NCBI GenBank assembly: GCA_016793305.1
Contig: JAEUHU010000057.1
Location: 1-9,476 of the forward strand
Length of the DNA: 9,476 nt
DNA from: Planctomycetota bacterium
Lineage (GTDB): Bacteria; Planctomycetota; UBA1135; UBA2386
Direction: 5' to 3'
Shown here: in pieces, positions 1 to 6,622 of the stretch
Layout: the number at the start of each line of letters is the position of its first letter
How positions within the stretch are numbered: position 1 is the first letter of the stretch
Position numbers and translations under genes: made by a program
The notes under the pieces: generated by a model
The model's input: only the letters and a program-made list of their open reading frames with translations
Databases searched by the model: none
What the model was told of the DNA's origin: nothing

Positions 1-1
1 G

Positions 2-307
2 GCCGAGGGCAAGCGCACGTTCTGCGACCACCGCAACCTGCGTGGTCTCTTCGGCCTCGTCGGCATCCCCGACCGCGCCTGCCTCGAGGGCGCGATCGAG
101 CACGGCACCAAGGAGCACTGCGACTACGTGAAGAGCCTGCGTCTGCCGGCGGACGAAGAGGCCGCGGCGCTGCGCTGGACGATCGAGTACGTGAAGTGGC
201 AGTGCTGGGGCCAGTACATGGGGGCGAAGGCCGGAGCGAAGTTGCCGAGCCCCGAAGGCGCGTTCCTGCGGCTGCTCGGCAAACGCCTCGAGCGCGGCAT
301 CGGCTGA
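2..307 (+). CDS. C-terminal fragment of an unidentified protein
   Basis: An open frame enters from the left edge and ends at TGA 305-307, giving 101 residues; the start is outside the window. The visible part is soluble, with no membrane segment. It begins AEGKRTFCDHRNLRG, has four cysteines and three tryptophans, is rich in charged residues and ends LERGIG. The stretch LFGLVGIPDRACLEGAIEHG looks like the helical C-terminal region of some sulfotransferase-type enzymes, which would suit a glycan locus, but none of the sulfotransferase PAPS-binding motifs are in view, so I do not assign a function. Codon use (G or C in almost every third position) matches the neighbours, which supports it being a real gene. 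It converges on the small coiled-coil gene 15 bases downstream. Confidence 0.7.
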   Translation, partial: AEGKRTFCDHRNLRGLFGLVGIPDRACLEGAIEHGTKEHCDYVKSLRLPADEEAAALRWTIEYVKWQCWGQYMGAKAGAKLPSPEGAFLRLLGKRLERGIG

Positions 308-328
308 ACGCGCCCCGGCGGCTCAGCC
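302..328. repeat. Inverted repeat joining two convergent stop codons
   Basis: GGCTGA at 302-307 and TCAGCC at 323-328 are perfect 6-base inverted arms around a 15-base GC-rich centre. Each arm is the last Gly codon plus TGA stop of one of the two convergent genes. It could form a weak bidirectional terminator-like hairpin, but there is no T-tract and both arms being Gly-stop may be coincidence. Confidence 0.25.
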
Positions 329-571
329 AGGGCCGCGGGCGGTGCGCAGCTCGGTGCGCGCTTCGCCGAGCAGTTCGATCAGGTGGTCGGCCTGGGCCGC
401 GAGGTCGCGGCGGGCCTGCTCGCTCTGCTCGAGCCGTGCTTGCAGCGAACGGTTGTCGTCGGCGAGTGTGTCGAGCCGGCGCGCCATAGCCGCCAGTTCG
501 CCGCGCAGGCGGGTCATCTCGTCGGCGATGCGGCCAAGGGCCGCGGACGGATCGGGCGGTAGCGAGGACAC
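323..571 (-). CDS. Small coiled-coil protein, function unknown
   Basis: Encodes 82 residues from a GTG at 571-569 to TGA at 325-323. After a short N-terminal PPDPSAA stretch, residues 13-78 are almost uninterrupted amphipathic helix with leucine/alanine heptads (MTRLRGELAAMARRLDTLAD, then LQARLEQSEQ and LIELLGEARTEL). There is no glycine or proline in the core except one Gly in each half, so a homotypic coiled coil is very likely. There is no signal peptide or membrane segment. The size and pattern recall small cytoplasmic coiled-coil factors of the ZapB/SlyX kind, but no specific family motif is seen. The frame stays open far upstream (to base 2302), but only as antisense shadow of the glycosyltransferase; I prefer the GTG because a TATAGT element lies 7 bases upstream of it. 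An internal ATG (MTRLR) is an alternative start. Confidence 0.6.
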   Translation of the reverse strand: MSSLPPDPSAALGRIADEMTRLRGELAAMARRLDTLADDNRSLQARLEQSEQARRDLAAQADHLIELLGEARTELRTARGPG

Positions 572-578
572 CGACGCG

Positions 579-586
579 ACTATACC
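579..586. promoter_or_regulatory. Possible shared -10 element between divergent genes
   Basis: The 42-base gap between the divergent coiled-coil and glycosyltransferase genes holds one AT-rich blip, ACTATACC at 579-586. Read on the minus strand it is TATAGT (584-579), a good -10 hexamer whose expected start site falls at about the GTG at 571, implying a leaderless transcript. On the plus strand TATACC (581-586) sits 27 bases before the ATG at 614. No convincing -35 hexamer is present in either direction. Confidence 0.3.
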
Positions 587-613
587 CTCGCCGCCGAACG
601 CCTCGGCGCCGCA

Positions 614-1825
614 ATGAGCACGATCCTGGTCCTCTGTCCCTACGTGCCGCACCCGCCGACGCACGGCGGCAGCCTGCGCACGCGGGTGCTGCTCGAGGCG
701 TTGTGCGTGGCGGGCGACGACGTGCACGTGCTGGTGCCGGTGGCCGACGACGGCGCGCGGGCCGCCGCCCGCGCGTTCGCGCAGGCGAGCTCGGCGCAGG
801 TGCACGAACTCGCCGTGCCGGCGGCCCCTGGCCCCGACTTCGCCCGCAAGCTGCGCTGCTGGGCTCGCGGCCGCTCCGAGCTGTTGCTGCGGCGCTGGGG
901 CGAAGGGGCAGCCGCCGCCGGGGCTGGCATCGCCGCAGCGCTGCGGCCGGATCTGCTGGTCGCCGACAGTACGTTCGTGCTGCCGGTGCTGCCGTCGTCG
1001 CGCACGCCGCTGCTGTTGCACCTGCACAACGTCGAGAGCGCCGTGTTCGCCCGAGCCGACCGCTCCGGCCGGGGGTTCGCCGAGCGCGTGACGCGAGCCT
1101 TCGAAGCGCGCACCATCGCCGCGGCCGAACGCGCGGCCATCGGTCGGGCCGCCGTCACGGTGACGGTCTCGGAAGTCGATCGGGCGCTCGCCCAGGCGAT
1201 GGTGCCGGGTGCCGAGGTGGTCGCGGTGCCGAACTCCGTCGACGTCGAGCGACTGGCCGTGCTGCCGCCGCCGCCGGCCGTGACCGCCGCTCTGCCACCC
1301 AGGCTCCTGTTCGTCGGCACGCTCGACTACCCGCCGAACCTCGAAGCGGTGCACGAACTGGTGCACGAGCACCTGCCGGTCCTGCGCGAGGCGTTCCCCG
1401 GGTTGGTCGTGCGTCTGGTCGGTCGCGACGACGGCGGGGCGTTGGCGGCGTTCCGCGGCGTGCCCGGCGTCGAAGCGATCGGCCCGGTCGACGACCTGCT
1501 GCCGCACTACCAGGCCAGCCACGCGGTGTACCTGCCGATCCGCAGCGGCGGTGGCACGCGCATCAAGATCCTCGAAGCGTGGGCGCTCGGCCGGCCGGTG
1601 CTGGCGACCGCGGTCGGCGCCGAAGGCCTCGGCGGCAGCGACGGCGTGCACTGGCGGCAGTTCGAGTCCCCGCAGCAAGGAACCGCGGCGCTGCGCGACG
1701 TGCTCGCGGGCCAGGGTGAGAGCCTCGTCGAGATGGCGCGGCGCTTCGTCGCCGAGCGCTACTCGCACACCGCCACCATCGCTGCACTGCGGAACGTCGT
1801 GCGGGCGGTGCTCAACCGCCGTTGA
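614..1825 (+). CDS. Glycosyltransferase, GT4-type, exopolysaccharide-associated
   Basis: A 403-residue GT-B fold glycosyltransferase, predicted to move a sugar from a nucleotide donor onto a growing glycan at the cytoplasmic face of the membrane. The N-terminal Rossmann half opens with ILVLCPYVPHPPTHGGSLRT, which carries the acceptor-side glycine loop, and continues to HLHNVES (136-142) and VPNSVD (205-210). The C-terminal half starts at LLFVGTLDYPPN (231-242) and contains the donor site IRSGGGTRIKILEAWALGRP (309-328), including Glu321. This SGGGTRIKILEA form is typical of the sugar transferases linked to PEP-CTERM/exosortase polysaccharide loci (recalled family similarity). Length is normal for the family. 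The ATG at 614 is chosen because the glycine-loop domain begins directly after it; there is no clear ribosome binding site. Its 3' end overlaps the convergent GT2 gene by 14 bases. Confidence 0.9.
   Translation: MSTILVLCPYVPHPPTHGGSLRTRVLLEALCVAGDDVHVLVPVADDGARAAARAFAQASSAQVHELAVPAAPGPDFARKLRCWARGRSELLLRRWGEGAAAAGAGIAAALRPDLLVADSTFVLPVLPSSRTPLLLHLHNVESAVFARADRSGRGFAERVTRAFEARTIAAAERAAIGRAAVTVTVSEVDRALAQAMVPGAEVVAVPNSVDVERLAVLPPPPAVTAALPPRLLFVGTLDYPPNLEAVHELVHEHLPVLREAFPGLVVRLVGRDDGGALAAFRGVPGVEAIGPVDDLLPHYQASHAVYLPIRSGGGTRIKILEAWALGRPVLATAVGAEGLGGSDGVHWRQFESPQQGTAALRDVLAGQGESLVEMARRFVAERYSHTATIAALRNVVRAVLNRR
1804..1820. terminator. Possible bidirectional terminator hairpin at convergent 3' ends
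   Basis: GGCGGT (1804-1809) and ACCGCC (1815-1820) form a perfect 6-base GC-rich stem with a 5-base loop (GCTCA). The minus-strand stop codon lies in the loop and the plus-strand stop follows 3 bases after the stem. There is no T-tract on either side, so it is at best a weak terminator. Confidence 0.3.
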
Positions 1826-2909
1826 CCAGGCGCAGCAGCTCGCGATCGCTGCGCCGGTGGTGCCGCCGCGACCGCGTGCGCAGCACGAGGGCCCGCGGCA
1901 GGCGCGGCAAGGCCTGAAGGGCCGCCAGCACGCCGTGCGCGATCGGCAGGCCGAGCAGGCGAGCGTGCTTGCGCAGGTTCCAGCCGAAGCACAGTGCGTG
2001 GCTCGCGACCAGCAGCGGGTCGGTGACAGAGCGCACGAAGAACAGTTCGCGGTTGCGCCAGTTGAGCCGTTCGAGCCGCTCGCGGCCGAACTTCTTCGTC
2101 GAGCTGCCGCGGTGCGCGTGGTGCACGACGCTGTCGTGCACGTAGACCGTGCGCCAGCCGCGGCGCCAGGCCTGCCACGACAGGCTGACGTCCTCGACGT
2201 ACATCGGATAGTAGAGGTCCTCGAAGCCGCCGAGCGCGTCGTGCTTCTGGCGATCGAAGGCGCTGCAGCCGCCGCCGGCCCACAACGCGGGCACTGGCGC
2301 ACCGCCTTCGCCGGGCGGTTGCACGAAGCGGATCTCGCCGTGCCGCAGGAAGCAGCGCGTCAGCCCGGTCTCGGTGCGGCGGCCCTGCATCTCGATGCGC
2401 GACGTGGTCGCGAACAGGCTGCCGTCCCCGTCGGCGAACGGCTGCAGCAGTCGCACGAGCCAGTCCGGCTCGACGCGCATGTCGTTGTTGAGGAACACCA
2501 GCAGGTCGCGCGACGCCAGCGATGCCCCGGCGGCGTTGCCGCGGATGAAGTAGCGGTTCTCGGGCAGCCGCAGCGTGCGCACCCAGCCGTGCTCGCGCTC
2601 GAGCCAGTCGGCGGAACCGTCGTCGCTGCCGTTGTCGACGACGATCACCTCGTGGTCGCCGGGGCAGTTGGCGACGGCAACCCGCAGCGACGGCATCAGC
2701 TCGCGCAGGAAGTGCAGGCCGTTCCAGTTCAGCACCACGATCGACGCGTTGCGGGTCGACGGGGCGCGGTCCTCGGGTGTGCTTCGGCCGAGCCACACGA
2801 ACGGTGTCGCCAGCAGGTCGACGAGCAGCACGAGCAGCGCGAACAGCACGGCGCCGAGCCAGACGAACGGCAGCAGCAGGACCAGCAGGACTCGCAGCAG
2901 CGGGCTCAT
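1812..2909 (-). CDS. Membrane-anchored glycosyltransferase family 2 (rhamnosyltransferase-like)
   Basis: Encodes 365 residues. Residues 4-41 form two hydrophobic stretches (LLRVLLVLLLPFVWLGAVLF, then ALLVLLVDLLATPFVW), an N-terminal anchor or re-entrant hairpin. The GT-A domain follows: IVVLNWNG (57-64), VIVVDNGSDDGS (88-99) for nucleotide binding, FLNNDM (139-144) as the DxD-equivalent, and AGGGCSAFDR (211-220). YVEDVSLSWQAWRRGW (237-252) supplies the ED acid/base region, and VVHHAHRGSS (261-270) follows. This motif series is typical of the WbbL/rhamnosyltransferase-like branch of GT2, but the actual sugar cannot be read from sequence. The C-terminal ~75 residues are basic and helical. The ATG at 2909 overlaps the stop of the upstream GT4 gene as ATGA, supporting translational coupling and this start. 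It is the last gene of the three-gene operon. The frame upstream of the ATG, open to 4835, is only shadow. Confidence 0.92.
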   Translation of the reverse strand: MSPLLRVLLVLLLPFVWLGAVLFALLVLLVDLLATPFVWLGRSTPEDRAPSTRNASIVVLNWNGLHFLRELMPSLRVAVANCPGDHEVIVVDNGSDDGSADWLEREHGWVRTLRLPENRYFIRGNAAGASLASRDLLVFLNNDMRVEPDWLVRLLQPFADGDGSLFATTSRIEMQGRRTETGLTRCFLRHGEIRFVQPPGEGGAPVPALWAGGGCSAFDRQKHDALGGFEDLYYPMYVEDVSLSWQAWRRGWRTVYVHDSVVHHAHRGSSTKKFGRERLERLNWRNRELFFVRSVTDPLLVASHALCFGWNLRKHARLLGLPIAHGVLAALQALPRLPRALVLRTRSRRHHRRSDRELLRLVNGG

Positions 2910-4411
2910 CGCTCGATCTCCGCGACCAGCAGCGCGGCGAGGCGGTCGACGTCGAGTTCGCGATGCACCGCGGCGCGGCCACGCTCGGCGACCGCGGCAG
3001 TCGCGGCCCGGTCGGTCATGGCCCGTCGGATCACGTCGGCCAGCGACCTCGCATCGCCTGGCTCGCAGGTCCAGCCCGTGTCGCCGTCGCGGATCAACTC
3101 GGGGATGCCGGAGATGTTCGTGGTCACGACGGGCACCCCGAGCGCCATCGCCTCGCACAGGAAGATGGGGATGCCGTCGCGTTCCCCGTCGTCGGCGACG
3201 ACGCACGGCAACACCGCGAGGTCGGCGGTGAGCAGCTCGCGCCGCACCGCTTCGCTGTCGAGCGGGCCGAGGAACGTCACCAGGTCCTCGACACCGTGGC
3301 GGCTGCACTCGGCGCGCAGCAGCGACTCCTCGGGGCCGCTGCCGGCGACCCGCCATCGCACGGGAACCCCTTGTTCGCGCAGGCGCGCCAGTGCTTCGGG
3401 CACGTGGCGCAAGCCCTTCTTCGGCACGAAACGGGCCGCGGAGAACAGCGTGCCGTCGCCGCGCGGGGTGGCGCGCTGGCGCCAGTTCGCGAGGTCGAGG
3501 CCGAGCAGCACCACCGGGATGCGCGTGGTCGAGGAGGCTCCCGCCTCCGGCAGGGCGCGCAGACGCTGCGCACAGAACGCCGTCACGACCCGGCAGAACG
3601 TCGCCTGGCGCAGCTTCGCGGCCAGCATCTTGTGCGAGTACGGGAACTCGAAGTCGACGTACGACGAGATCGAGCACGGCACCCCGAGCAGGCTCGCCGC
3701 ACCGAGGGCGACGTTCGCCGGCCAGGTCGACGCGTAGACGTGCAGGTGGCGTGGGGCGAGCGCGTGCAGCTGGTCGGCGAGGGCGAAGGCGTTGCCCGGG
3801 TGGCGCGGGTCGCGCAGCGGCTGCTTGCCGAGCAGGTCGCCGAGCCGGCTGCCAGGCTCGGCGCGGTACTGCGCGAACAGGGCGCGCCCACGCCGTGTCG
3901 CGAGCCAGCCGAGCAGCCGCAGGGCCCGGCGTGTGATGCCCTCGCGCCGCAGGAAGGTCGCGCGCGCGAGCAACGCTTCGGCTTCGGCGTGGCGCGGCGC
4001 CCCCTCGTTGTGCTGCAGCACGACGATGCGCCAGTCGGGGCGGTGTCGCAGCAGGGCCAGCACCTCCCGGTAGACGAACGTGTGCGACAGATCCGGCAGG
4101 ACCGGGAGCACGAGCACGACCGGGCCGGTTCCTGGCTTGGTCGGACCCGGTTCCGGGCTGCGCCGTCGAGCGGCCAGGAAGACGAGGGCGGCGAGCACGA
4201 CGTTCGTCGCGCGCAGCCAGAGGTGTCGCACCACCTCGCGCCACTTCTGCAGCGCGCCGAGGGGAACGGGACTGCCCGCGTCGTCGACGATGTCGAACGT
4301 GACCGGCTCCAGGGTGCCGTCGTCGCGCGCCACGCTCGCTCTCGGCAGCAGCGCGGCGAACGGTGCCGGTGCATGCGGCCAGCCGCGCCAGACGACGACC
4401 AGATGCCTCAT
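2906..4411 (-). CDS. Glycosyltransferase GT4 (WcaL/AmsK-like) with N-terminal extension
   Basis: Encodes 501 residues from the ATG at 4411, which overlaps the upstream stop as ATGA. The conserved region starts near residue 98 with VLVLPVLPDLSHTFVYREVL, the form seen in colanic-acid/amylovoran-type transferases (PKLSETFI...RE). It continues through HLHVYASTW (222-230), FSAARFVPKKGL (323-334), VAGSGPEE (355-362), FLGPL (380-384) and DGIPIFLCEAMALGVPVVTT (412-431), then SGIPELI (434-440). The retaining E-x7-E pair is D412 and E420, a conservative change at the first position. Residues 1-95 precede the usual family start: a short strand-rich piece, then a hydrophobic segment at about 64-81 (LWLRATNVVLAALVFLA) followed by ARRR, possibly a membrane anchor. 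Predicted cytoplasmic glycan assembly enzyme; middle gene of a translationally coupled trio. Confidence 0.9.
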   Translation of the reverse strand: MRHLVVVWRGWPHAPAPFAALLPRASVARDDGTLEPVTFDIVDDAGSPVPLGALQKWREVVRHLWLRATNVVLAALVFLAARRRSPEPGPTKPGTGPVVLVLPVLPDLSHTFVYREVLALLRHRPDWRIVVLQHNEGAPRHAEAEALLARATFLRREGITRRALRLLGWLATRRGRALFAQYRAEPGSRLGDLLGKQPLRDPRHPGNAFALADQLHALAPRHLHVYASTWPANVALGAASLLGVPCSISSYVDFEFPYSHKMLAAKLRQATFCRVVTAFCAQRLRALPEAGASSTTRIPVVLLGLDLANWRQRATPRGDGTLFSAARFVPKKGLRHVPEALARLREQGVPVRWRVAGSGPEESLLRAECSRHGVEDLVTFLGPLDSEAVRRELLTADLAVLPCVVADDGERDGIPIFLCEAMALGVPVVTTNISGIPELIRDGDTGWTCEPGDARSLADVIRRAMTDRAATAAVAERGRAAVHRELDVDRLAALLVAEIER

Positions 4412-5739
4412 CGCGGTGCCGCCCGGCGGTAGTGCGCTTCGAACTCGTCGACAGCCTGCGCCAGCGACTTCGGCGGCCGCACGGCGGCGCGGTAACGCTG
4501 CAGGCGCTCGGGCTCGTCGAGCAGGCGCTGCAGCCGCTGCGCCAGGTCGCCGACGTCGTCCGGCACGAACAGCTCGCCGTCCGTGCCGTCGTCGACGACC
4601 TCGGTGAGCCCACCGAACCGGCTGGCGAGCACCGGCAGGCCAGCCGCGCGCGCTTCGAGCACCACGAACGGCGCGTTCTCGTGCCACGTGCTCGGCACCA
4701 CCAGCACGTCGATCTCGCCGAGCACGCGCGGCAGCTCGGCCCGCTCGTACGGCGGCAGCACCGCGATCCGCGGATCGCGCGCGGCGGTGGCGAGCATCGG
4801 GCCCGAGTAGTCGGGGAAGTCGCTGGCGCGGCCACGCAGGATCGCGCGGCAGTCGCCGCGCACCCGTGCCATCGCCTCGACCAGCAGGTGCGGCGCCTTG
4901 TGCGGCGCGAACGAGCCGAAGAACCCGAACGTCAGCGGCCGGTCGGCCGGGCGCCCCGCCGCGGTGCCTGCGGCGATGCCAGCGGTGTCGATGCCGTAGC
5001 CGTGCACGTGCACGCGGTCGCGCGGGACCCCGTTCTTCGCGAACACGTCGGCGAGGAACCGCGTCGGTGCCACGAGCGCGTCGGCGGCGAGCAGCCGTTC
5101 GCGCAGGAAGCGTGGCCGATCGACGATCGTCGCGACGCGGCTTTGCAGGTGGTGGTCGGGCTGCGAGCAGCCGTGGGCGTCGGCGCGCAGCGCCAGCAGC
5201 TCCTGGCCCGCCGGGTGGCGGGCGAGCTCGGCGGCGAGATCGGGCGCATGGCACGGCAGGCAACCGCGGCCCTGGTCCGGTGGCCCGTCGCAGGCGCTGC
5301 CGTCGCGGCGCATCAGGATCACCCGCGGACACAGGAACCAGAAGTCCATCAGCGACACCACGAGCCCACGCTGCTGTGCCTTGGTGGCATCGAGCAGGTC
5401 GGCACCGAGGTGGCGCAGGTGGAACGAGTGCACGACGTCGCTGGCGCGCTCGCGCAGGTGGGCTGCGAACAGCTCGGCCATGCGCGGGTGGCGGTACTCC
5501 ATGCGCTGCCAGTCGCGGCCGAGCCGCCACCAGAACGTCACGCGGCGCACCGGCAGACCCTGCACGACCTCGCGGGACTCGCGCCAGAGCCGTTCCTCCT
5601 CGGTGTGGCGCGGATCGAGCGCGAACACGTCGACGTCGTGGCCGCGGCGCTGCAGCTCCTGACCGACCGCGAGTGCGTACGACTCGGTGCCGGTGAAGTA
5701 GTGCGGCGGGAACTGGTGGACGACGAGCGTGAGGCGCAC
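4408..5739 (-). CDS. Glycosyltransferase GT4 with cysteine-rich insertion
   Basis: Encodes 443 residues from GTG 5739-5737. The N-terminal GT-B half starts LTLVVHQFPPHYFTGTESYA, the acceptor-side loop typical of GT4, and includes HSFHLRHLG (104-112). Residues 131-163 form a motif-like cysteine block: MDFWFLCPRV, then Cys150, Cys160 and Cys163, recurrent in one GT4 subgroup and possibly metal-binding or structural. The donor-binding half starts at LTFGFFGSFAPHKAPHLLVE (269-288). It contains VPSTWHENAPFVVLEARAAG (348-367) with the retaining E-x7-E pair E354 and E362, then GGLTEVVDDGTDG (376-388). Length is normal. GTG is preferred because the Rossmann strand begins at residue 3 and a promoter-like sequence lies just upstream; no Shine-Dalgarno sequence is visible. 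First gene of the operon; its stop overlaps the start of the next transferase. Confidence 0.92.
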   Translation of the reverse strand: MRLTLVVHQFPPHYFTGTESYALAVGQELQRRGHDVDVFALDPRHTEEERLWRESREVVQGLPVRRVTFWWRLGRDWQRMEYRHPRMAELFAAHLRERASDVVHSFHLRHLGADLLDATKAQQRGLVVSLMDFWFLCPRVILMRRDGSACDGPPDQGRGCLPCHAPDLAAELARHPAGQELLALRADAHGCSQPDHHLQSRVATIVDRPRFLRERLLAADALVAPTRFLADVFAKNGVPRDRVHVHGYGIDTAGIAAGTAAGRPADRPLTFGFFGSFAPHKAPHLLVEAMARVRGDCRAILRGRASDFPDYSGPMLATAARDPRIAVLPPYERAELPRVLGEIDVLVVPSTWHENAPFVVLEARAAGLPVLASRFGGLTEVVDDGTDGELFVPDDVGDLAQRLQRLLDEPERLQRYRAAVRPPKSLAQAVDEFEAHYRRAAPR

Positions 5740-5750
5740 GAGGGAGCGGG

Positions 5751-5779
5751 AGCCTAATCGGCCGGGCGGCGGCGTCGAA
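5751..5779 (-). promoter_or_regulatory. Candidate sigma70-like promoter for the glycosyltransferase operon
   Basis: Reading the minus strand, TTCGAC (5779-5774) and TAGGCT (5756-5751) are separated by 17 bases. They match the -35 and -10 consensus partially, including T1, A2 and T6 of the -10. The expected transcription start lies about 5 bases before the GTG at 5739, fitting the lack of a ribosome binding site. The rest of the divergent gap (5740-5835) shows no clearer signal for the plus-strand gene. Confidence 0.25.
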
Positions 5780-5835
5780 GTTCGCGTTCTCCTCGCCGGC
5801 CCGTTCGGCGATGCTCAGGGCTCGAAGCCATCGTC

Positions 5836-6510
5836 ATGAGCGAACCAGAGCCACCAGGACGCGCGGTGCGCTTCCCCCTCGCCGACCTCGGCGAACAGGT
5901 GGACGCGTTCCTGCAGCGCTGGCCGCAGGCGAAGGCCGATCGGCGGGGGCTCGTGTTCGTCGGCGAACCCGGGGCACGGCTGCGGGTGCCGCTGCTGGCT
6001 CTGCAGGCGCAGCCCGGGGAAGCGCTGGGCGACTACGCCGACCGGCTCGCGTCGGGCACGGGCCGCAGCGAACGCAGCGTGCTGCTGCTGCTGCGCGCCG
6101 GGGCGATGGCGGTCGGCTACTGGGACGGCGACGAGCTGCTGCACCACAAGGCGGTGCGCCGCTACGTGGTGCGCGGCCACGGCAAGGCGCAGGCGCTGCA
6201 TCGCAAGACGCGTGGCCGGTCGCGCTACGGCGCGCGCCTGCGGCTGCAGAACTGGCGGCGGCTGCTGGCCGAGACCAACGAGCGGTTGATCGCCTACTGG
6301 GACGAGTACGGCGCGCCCGAGCGTACGTTCGTGGCGGCCCCGGTGCGGGTGCTGGCCGACCTGTACGCGGCGACCCCGCCGCCGCCGTTCCGCGCCGGCG
6401 CCCCGTCGCTGCAGCGGGTGCCGATGCACGTGCACCGGCCGGATCACGAAGAACTGCGCCGTGTGCGGGCCTGGCTGGCTTTGGGCCGGCTCGAACTGCC
6501 GGGCGGCTGA
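5836..6510 (+). CDS. Bacterial VLRF1 (Vms1/ANKZF1-like) release factor / peptidyl-tRNA hydrolase
   Basis: Encodes 224 residues. Residues 80-220 follow the Vms1/ANKZF1 release-factor domain in order. First, a strand pair with GAMAVGYWDGDELLHHKAVR (89-108). Then the catalytic-loop region RRYVVRGHGKAQALHRKTRG (108-127), with Q119 in the place of the catalytic glutamine (Q295 of yeast Vms1, Q246 of human ANKZF1, from memory). Then RSRYGARLRLQN (128-139), matching the SAGxxLR segment. The end, FRAGAPSLQRVPMHVHRPDH (185-204) and EELRRVRAWL, corresponds to the human PLQRGDPRLWDIPLATRRPT region. Eukaryotic members cleave peptidyl-tRNA on split, stalled 60S ribosomes. The bacterial form here lacks the ankyrin, zinc-finger and VIM parts and is a stand-alone cytoplasmic domain. 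By inference it releases nascent chains in ribosome rescue. It is transcribed away from the glycosyltransferase operon and shows no functional link to it. There is no strong ribosome binding site before the ATG. Confidence 0.75.
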   Translation: MSEPEPPGRAVRFPLADLGEQVDAFLQRWPQAKADRRGLVFVGEPGARLRVPLLALQAQPGEALGDYADRLASGTGRSERSVLLLLRAGAMAVGYWDGDELLHHKAVRRYVVRGHGKAQALHRKTRGRSRYGARLRLQNWRRLLAETNERLIAYWDEYGAPERTFVAAPVRVLADLYAATPPPPFRAGAPSLQRVPMHVHRPDHEELRRVRAWLALGRLELPGG

Positions 6511-6541
6511 TCCCGCGCGCGTCGGGCGCCGGTGGCAACGG

Positions 6542-6571
6542 CGTGACGGCATGCCGCTCAGTCGCGTCACG
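6542..6571. repeat. Inverted repeat in the intergenic region before the lipoprotein gene
   Basis: CGTGACG (6542-6548) and CGTCACG (6565-6571) are perfect 7-base inverted arms around 16 bases, whose left part also holds most of the palindrome CGGCATGCCG (6547-6556). It lies 31 bases after the VLRF1 stop and 61 before the lipoprotein start. It may be a weak terminator or an operator; no T-tract follows. No clear -35/-10 pair was found in the 122-base gap (6511-6632). Confidence 0.3.
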
Positions 6572-6616
6572 TGGGGTTGCCGATGCCGAACGCGATCCAC
6601 CCATCGCATCCGCACC

Positions 6617-6622
6617 AGGAGA
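6617..6622 (+). promoter_or_regulatory. Ribosome binding site for the lipoprotein gene
   Basis: AGGAGA lies 10 bases upstream of the ATG at 6633. It is the only strong Shine-Dalgarno sequence in the window, and it selects this start over the much longer open frame that extends back to 5811. Confidence 0.75.

Noticed and set aside
323..2302. 659-residue minus-strand open frame
   Set aside because: Apart from the last 82 residues it is low-complexity Ala/Arg-rich sequence antisense to the plus-strand glycosyltransferase, a typical high-GC shadow frame.
1551..3737. 728-residue plus-strand open frame, and similar long plus frames at 2777-4432 and 4363-5757
   Set aside because: They are antisense to three clear glycosyltransferases and have shadow-type composition without motifs.
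2910..4835. N-terminal continuation of the GT2 frame up to 4835
   Set aside because: Arg/Ala/Pro-rich shadow of the two other transferases; the ATGA-coupled ATG at 2909 directly precedes the hydrophobic anchor and GT-A motifs.
5760..5835. Imperfect GC-rich inverted repeat between the divergent GT operon and VLRF1 gene
   Set aside because: Arms GGCCGGGCG and CGCCGGCC need a bulge and are compositionally expected; not convincing as an operator.
6572..6586. Sigma54-like -24/-12 site (TGG...ATGC with correct spacing)
   Set aside because: Only the GG and GC dinucleotides and few other positions match the consensus; expected by chance at this GC content.
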